Positions 60,101 through 64,000 of a stretch of 64,000 nucleotides of DNA are shown in pieces. Origin of the DNA: Rhodococcus wratislaviensis. GTDB lineage: Bacteria > Actinomycetota > Actinomycetes > Mycobacteriales > Mycobacteriaceae. How positions within the stretch are numbered: the stretch's first letter is position 1; every line of letters starts with the position of its first letter. The position numbers and the translations under genes were made by a program. The notes below the pieces were generated by a model. The model was not told the DNA's origin. It saw only the letters and a list, made by a program, of their open reading frames with translations, and did no database searches. Location of the stretch: positions 1 through 64,000 of the forward strand of contig NZ_UAUI01000022.1 of NCBI RefSeq assembly GCF_900455735.1, read 5' to 3'.

Positions 60101-61498
60101 ACCGACCTTCGCGGGTCGGCGTTCGCCGCCACCGACAACGATCCGCGCACCAGTTGGTCGGCGAAGCAGGACACCACCGGCGGCAAGGGCGCGAAACCGA
60201 CCCTCACGATCGACCTTCCCGAACCCACGCTGGTCACCGGCCTGCAACTGACACCCAGCCTGGGTGCCGTGCCCGCCGCCCCCGACCGGGTCGCCGTCGA
60301 CCTCGGGAACGGACCGCAGGTGCGCGACGTCGACGAGGACGACGGGACCGTCACGGTCGAACCCCGGGTGACCGACCGGATCGTACTCAGCCTCGTGTCC
60401 TGGAAGAGCACCCTCGATCAGAACGCGCTGGGATTCGCGCAACTGCAGCCCGCGGGCCTCGCCGAGGTCGGGGTGCTGGGCGAGGACGGTGTCCTGCTGC
60501 CCGGGTCGGGTCCGGCCGAAGACGCCGGCGCCCGCGAGGTGACGGTGCCCTGCGAGGAGGGACCGGTCGTGTCGATCGGCGGGCAGCCGGTGCGCACGAG
60601 CGTCACGGCAACCGTCGGGCAAGTACTCTCCGGTGGCCCGGTTCCCGCGACCCTCTGCGACACGGCCGGCCCCGTTCCGCTTGGAGCCGGATCCCAGGAC
60701 GTGACCGTCGACCCGGGGTCGGCGTTCTTCGTCGACAGTCTCCGCCTCGACGCCGGACCGCAGGCCCAGGCCGTTCCGACGGAGCAGGTGTCGACCACCG
60801 CGTGGACGGAGAACCATCGGGAACTCACGGTGCCGCGCTCGGACACGGAGCGGGTCGTCGTCGTCCCCGAGAGCACCAACGTCGGCTGGGTGGCCACCGC
60901 ACCGGACGGCAGCGAGCTGACTCCGATCGTCGTGGACGGCTGGCAGCAGGGGTGGATCCTGCCCGCGGGAACCGAGGGGACGGTGACCCTCGACTTCCCC
61001 ACCGACCACTGGTACCGCCTGGGGATCTTCGGCGGTCTGCTGCTGCTGATTCCGCTGATCGCCGCCGCATTGTGGCCGCGCCGCGGACGCGATCGCGATC
61101 CCGGCCCGGCACCCCGGACCTGGGGCAGCGCGACGGTCGGGTGGCTGGGAATCCTCGCTGCCGCCACCGTGATCGGTGGTCCCGTCGGCGCGGCGACGAC
61201 GGTCGTGGTGACGCTGCTGGCCGTGACCCTCGTCCGGCTACGCGGAACCGCCACCGCCGCGCGCGTGCTGGTGGGTGTCGCCGGAGCGTCGACGATGCTC
61301 GGCATGGCGATGCTCTCCACCGGCCCGTGGCGCGCGCCCGGCGGGTACGTGGGGCACTCGTTCCTCGTTCAGTTCCCGCTGCTGCTGGCGCTCGTCGCCA
61401 CCGGGCTGGCCGTGCTGCCACTCGGACGGTCGGCGCTCCTGGCGCGCGCCTCCCAGCGCTTGACGGCGCGACGAGCGGGTTCCTCCACCAACGCGTAG
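57119..61498 (+). CDS. aftD: Arabinofuranosyltransferase AftD
   Basis: This 1459-aa GT-C-type membrane enzyme adds alpha-(1-3)-linked arabinofuranose branches to arabinogalactan and lipoarabinomannan. The N-terminal about 450 residues hold at least ten membrane helices (DUF3367). A large exterior region follows with F5/8-type (carbohydrate-binding) modules, for example SSAAATVDGDPATGWFSNG and FAATDNDPRTSWSAKQD. A few C-terminal helices (about 1315-1440) end the chain. M. tuberculosis AftD (Rv0236c) is 1400 aa. The TTG start at 57119 overlaps the DUF2613 gene; ATG 57185 is the alternative. Its 3' end overlaps the convergent acyltransferase by 130 bp. Confidence 0.94.
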   Translation: MSTAAAESAGSTSFRTSPESAAMSSMAPSAEPLSRRWLFGASVVAFLLEFLQTPGRLAADTKYDLSQNPIGFLERAAHQWSSQAPMGQVQNQAYGYFFPHGAFFALGDVLSVPPWITQRVWWALLLVAGFWGIVRLAEALGVGSRSSRIIAGVAFAFSPRVLTTLGSISSETLPMMLAPWVLLPVVVALSHVSGKASRDTRWHSPARLAAQSALAVALMGAVNAVATVAACLVAGLWWIAHRPNRRWWVFTAWWFPFLTLATLWWIVPLLLLGKVSPPFLDYIESSGVTTQWTSLAEILRGTDSWTPFVSPERIAGAVLVTQPAAVAATGLIAAAGLAGLCMRSMPARGRLTLILFVGVAGLAAGYIGELGSPFAEQVRLFLDSAGAPLRNVHKLEPLVRLPLVLGLAHLLAKVPLPGSVPVARWRSAFAHPEREPMVAVTSLVLVALTLATSLAWTGKLAPRGTYSEVPDYWQQAASWLQDNAGGASPDGSDAERALVVPGAPFGSQLWGLTRDEPMQALASTPWASRDAVPLTPPGTIRAMDSIQRLITDGRPSDGMAQTLLGQGIHYLVLRNDLDPETSRSTRPLLAHQAVTGSPGFTQVAEFGEDIGPGDVDGLVIDSDLRPRYPAIEIFEVSMPDGSPTTSGPYTATLDGIPRVQGGPESLQRLRENGALPGAGPVLLAADAKRAGLPVDDVTVTDTPRNRETDYGQVDNHSSALRTPDDARRTFNLVPDYPVADTPLVEGQWEGATLSVSSAASDATQLGGTSPASSAAATVDGDPATGWFSNGIERALGQWLQIDFDTPLTSSLLHITTSPAAIGAPVRWMEVSTPNGSTAVKVDAPGKPIAVSVPGGVTPWVRITATRTENGSAGTQFGISEVSVEDFSQRDAPVTVPIRYRTVLPPTPEGASVSGWDLSQELPGRNSCAESPDRVRCSNAFILPPEEVGTFERTLSVPEPTAVTPQLVLRARHGAPLEELLTQRDRPFAHGTSNITDLRGSAFAATDNDPRTSWSAKQDTTGGKGAKPTLTIDLPEPTLVTGLQLTPSLGAVPAAPDRVAVDLGNGPQVRDVDEDDGTVTVEPRVTDRIVLSLVSWKSTLDQNALGFAQLQPAGLAEVGVLGEDGVLLPGSGPAEDAGAREVTVPCEEGPVVSIGGQPVRTSVTATVGQVLSGGPVPATLCDTAGPVPLGAGSQDVTVDPGSAFFVDSLRLDAGPQAQAVPTEQVSTTAWTENHRELTVPRSDTERVVVVPESTNVGWVATAPDGSELTPIVVDGWQQGWILPAGTEGTVTLDFPTDHWYRLGIFGGLLLLIPLIAAALWPRRGRDRDPGPAPRTWGSATVGWLGILAAATVIGGPVGAATTVVVTLLAVTLVRLRGTATAARVLVGVAGASTMLGMAMLSTGPWRAPGGYVGHSFLVQFPLLLALVATGLAVLPLGRSALLARASQRLTARRAGSSTNA

Positions 61499-62568
61499 CT
61501 GGCCGACGCGACCGCGACGCTCATCACCGTCGTCAGGAAGAGGATGTAGACGAAGTGGCCGGTGAACGGAACGAGCCCGAACACCGGAAAGACGATCGAC
61601 AGCACCGCGAGGTGCCAGATGAAGATGCCGTACGACCAGCGGCCCACGGCGAGAGCGAGCGGACTCGCGAGGTAGCGGTGGGTGGACGTGTCGGACAGCA
61701 CCAGCGGGGCCATCAGCGCGAAGCTGATGACGGCGCCGAGCGCCATCTTGACGGCGTACTGCCACGGTTCGGGACGCACCAGCCCCTCCGGGCCGGCGAG
61801 GTCGGTCGCGGTGAGCGCGAATGCCACTGCGGCGACGAGAAACATCCGGACGCGATGATGCGCCCAGCGGTGCATCCGGCCGGGCGGACTCACCGCCAGT
61901 TCGGCGAGCAACATCCCGGCTCCGAACCAGGGCAGGTACCCGGGCAGCCAGTTGTCGTGATGAATGCCACCCGGCGTCGACACCGGGACGAATGCCCACG
62001 TCAGACTCACCGCGATCAACGCGAGAATCGCCGGAACCCGCAGCCGCGCAGCCGGACCCCGCAACCGGACCAGCGCGAACGCCAGCAACGGAAGCACCAG
62101 GTAGAAGGCCACCTCCACCGACAGGCTCCACATCTGGGTCAGACCGTCGGTGAGCGTAAGGGGCACGAACACCTGCACGAGACCGAGATTCGCCCACCAC
62201 GTGCGGTAACTCGCGTTCGCGGTGGGCAGGAACGTCAACACCACCGCCACGGCGACCCAGTACGCGGGCAGGATGCGCGTCGCCCGCGAGATCCAGTACC
62301 GGACGATTCCCTGGGCGGAGCCCATCCCCCGCGCCGCCCCGGCATGGCTGCGCCACAACAGGAATCCGGACAGCGCGAAGAAGACCGCCACCGCCAGATC
62401 GAATCGTCCCCAGATGCGCCCGAGAACGGGCACGTGCGTCGAACCGGTCTGGAACGCGACGTGCGTCACGAGCACCCCCAGCGCCGCGAGACCGCGCATT
62501 CCCTCGAGTGCGGGAATGAAACTGCGCGGCGGTGCGGTCGTGCTCGTGGTGGTGGCCGAGGTGCTCAT
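61369..62568 (-). CDS. Membrane acyltransferase (OafA/Rv0228-like, acyltransferase 3)
   Basis: A 399-aa protein with about ten membrane helices and the acyltransferase-3 N-terminal motif IPALEGMRGLAALGVLVTHV, whose His is the likely catalytic residue. SGFLLWR and WSLSVEVAFYLVLP are further family marks. Such enzymes transfer acyl groups onto sugars of envelope glycans. ATG at 62568 was selected; an in-frame GTG at 62622 would add 18 residues without a helix. It ends inside aftD on the opposite strand. The pairing with aftD and DUF3068 repeats the mycobacterial order. Confidence 0.88.
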   Translation of the reverse strand: MSTSATTTSTTAPPRSFIPALEGMRGLAALGVLVTHVAFQTGSTHVPVLGRIWGRFDLAVAVFFALSGFLLWRSHAGAARGMGSAQGIVRYWISRATRILPAYWVAVAVVLTFLPTANASYRTWWANLGLVQVFVPLTLTDGLTQMWSLSVEVAFYLVLPLLAFALVRLRGPAARLRVPAILALIAVSLTWAFVPVSTPGGIHHDNWLPGYLPWFGAGMLLAELAVSPPGRMHRWAHHRVRMFLVAAVAFALTATDLAGPEGLVRPEPWQYAVKMALGAVISFALMAPLVLSDTSTHRYLASPLALAVGRWSYGIFIWHLAVLSIVFPVFGLVPFTGHFVYILFLTTVMSVAVASASYALVEEPARRAVKRWEARARSADRPSGSTASPVATSASSSGN

Positions 62569-62788
62569 CACCAACAGTGTGCCTGGTCCGGGGGCTGTGA
62601 CGGAAAACTCCGTTCGAGTCACTTCGCTGGCGAACGGCCGATGCGTTTACTATCCGATGGGGCAAATGCGCATTCGAGACTGTTAGTGTTTTGCCTCACG
62701 TGGTGTCGATGTGGGCTCCATGCGATCCGTGCAGCCGTGCTGCCGGTGGGGGAATCTCAATCGACAGAATTGGGTTAGGAGAGAAAGC

Positions 62789-63943
62789 ATGGCGGAGCGC
62801 TCAGGGCCGAGCCGGATACTTGCTTGCATTCTGGTGGGCCTCGGTGCCTTCCTCTTGGCCGTCGCTATTCTCATTCCCACCTACACGGTGGGCAAATTGG
62901 AGAAGACGCCCTTGGACCTCGAAGTGACCACGATCGCCGAAGGTTCCGGCAGCGTGCTCAACTCGCAGGCTCTTCTCGCAGGCAAGGCCGAAGTCAACAC
63001 GAACGTTCCACTGGTGTCACAGCGCTACGTCACCACCGAAGACCCCGCGGACGCGGACGTCGTCACTCTCCAGGCGGGGCAGACGCTGCGGCGCACCGAC
63101 AAGCAGGGCGACACCGGACTGCTGTCCGCGATCGTCGACCGCAACACCGTCGACCGCAAGACGTCGATGCCGACCAACGACCCGGTGGGCACCATCCAGA
63201 CGCAGCCCAACCAGCCTGCCGAGGAAGTTTCGCGCGACGGACTGCAGTACAAGTTCCCGTTCAACTCGGAGAAGCAGAGCTACCCCTACTTCGACCTGAA
63301 CGCGCGCGCCACCCAGGACATCAACTTCGTCGAGGAGACGGAGATCAACGGCCTGAAGGTGTACCACTACAACCAGACGATCGACCCGGTCGACCTGTCG
63401 AAGGTGGTCAGCTCGCCCACCAACAAGCTGACGCTGCCCGCCGAGGCGTGGGGCGTCCCCGGCGGCACCCTCCCCGTCACGATGACCCGCTGGTACACCA
63501 ACGTGCGCGACCTGTGGGTCGAGCCCGAGACCGGTGTCGTCGTCAAGGGCCAGGAGCAGCTGCACCAGTACTACGCCCGCAACAAGGACAAGCCGGAGAT
63601 CGACGTCCTGAAGGTGGAACTGCCCTTCAACGAGCAGACCATCGAATACCAGGTCCAGCAGGCCAAGGACGGCATGGACAAGATCAGCACGTTCGGTCGC
63701 ACCGTGCCGATCATCGCCGGCATCCTCGGTGTCATCGCGCTGATCGCAGGTCTCGTCCTGGGTCTGCGCGGAGGCAAGGGCAGGCAGCCCGCGCACACCG
63801 CCGGCGACGACTACCCGCCGAGCGACGGTGGCCGTCACGTCGACCTGGACAAGTCGGAGGCTCCCACCGAGCAGCACGACTGGACCACGGACAAGACGGA
63901 AGAGATTCCCGTGCAAGATCCGCGCCGGTACGACGAGCGATAG
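62789..63943 (+). CDS. DUF3068 / PorA-family membrane protein (Rv0227c-like)
   Basis: A 384-aa protein with an N-terminal membrane helix (residues 10-32, ILACILVGLGAFLLAVAILI), a large exterior domain of about 290 residues rich in beta-strand-like segments (YVTTEDPADADVVTLQAGQT, FVEETEINGLKVYHYNQTI), a second helix at about 310-334 and an acidic cytoplasmic tail. This is the DUF3068 layout, annotated as PorA family in mycolata; direct pore activity is not shown by the sequence. AGGAGAG precedes ATG at 62789. The remaining 57 bp to the window end hold no gene. Confidence 0.88.
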   Translation: MAERSGPSRILACILVGLGAFLLAVAILIPTYTVGKLEKTPLDLEVTTIAEGSGSVLNSQALLAGKAEVNTNVPLVSQRYVTTEDPADADVVTLQAGQTLRRTDKQGDTGLLSAIVDRNTVDRKTSMPTNDPVGTIQTQPNQPAEEVSRDGLQYKFPFNSEKQSYPYFDLNARATQDINFVEETEINGLKVYHYNQTIDPVDLSKVVSSPTNKLTLPAEAWGVPGGTLPVTMTRWYTNVRDLWVEPETGVVVKGQEQLHQYYARNKDKPEIDVLKVELPFNEQTIEYQVQQAKDGMDKISTFGRTVPIIAGILGVIALIAGLVLGLRGGKGRQPAHTAGDDYPPSDGGRHVDLDKSEAPTEQHDWTTDKTEEIPVQDPRRYDER

Positions 63944-64000
63944 AGCGGTACAGCCGGACGCCACGTAGTCCGGTGCGAAGGGGACCTCGGTACTTCACCG

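Overview
The window is high-GC actinobacterial DNA, almost certainly from Rhodococcus or a close mycolic-acid-containing relative. The support is the arabinan-assembly enzyme AftD, an antigen-85-type mycolyltransferase, a DUF3068/PorA-family protein, many GTG starts and strong GC bias at third codon positions. Nearly all of it is chromosomal housekeeping or metabolic DNA. The mobile material I can see is one TnpB element and one repeat-flanked nuclease-like cassette.

Layout. (1) 1-9434: surface-polysaccharide locus on the plus strand, with a Wzx-like flippase (cut by the window edge), a secreted GH16 hydrolase, a polytopic membrane protein, then a tightly coupled nucleotide-sugar operon (Fe/2-oxoglutarate-type oxygenase, SDR, DegT aminotransferase, glucose-1-phosphate cytidylyltransferase, sugar C-methyltransferase). 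(2) 9533-12713: Ser/Thr kinase, PAS protein and a stand-alone LigD-type primase-polymerase. (3) 12789-21903, minus strand: a small secreted protein and a complete aerobic CO dehydrogenase locus, coxM-S-L plus accessory genes for an XdhC-YHS fusion, CoxD, CoxG, CoxE and an upstream XdhC. CoxL carries the form I active-site loop AYACSFR, and a perfect TGTGA-N6-TCACA palindrome abuts coxM. (4) 21955-26731: a diiron oxygenase (AurF-like) and Baeyer-Villiger-type monooxygenase operon with a divergent TetR, then an ArsR-SRPBCC pair and a VOC protein. (5) 26738-32673: sigma factor, ArfB, mycolyltransferase, TnpB element, a 0.67 kb gene-poor stretch, a secreted HNH nuclease and a LuxR-type HTH. (6) 32678-41675: FMN hydroxyacid oxidase, VOC protein, hydrolase, TetR, P450, phosphodiesterase, a second secreted HNH nuclease, a DUF3060 lipoprotein and FabH.

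(7) 41961-63943: a lipid and cell-wall block whose gene order and relative orientations match the M. tuberculosis Rv0244c-Rv0227c region (fadE5, fadA2, fabG4, htdX, a TetR gene, lpqI, a DUF2613 gene, aftD, acyltransferase, DUF3068). Inserted into it are a frameshifted AbiEi/DUF559 gene between REP-like hairpins, a VanW protein, a universal stress protein and isochorismate synthase.

The most useful new observation is a 14-bp palindrome, TTACYSNNSRGTAA, at four promoters: fabH/DUF4185, fadE5, fadA2/fabG4 and the local TetR gene. It suggests a fatty-acid regulon governed by that TetR protein. No rRNA, tRNA or CRISPR array was seen. Starts were adjusted by ribosome-binding site, overlap and family length.
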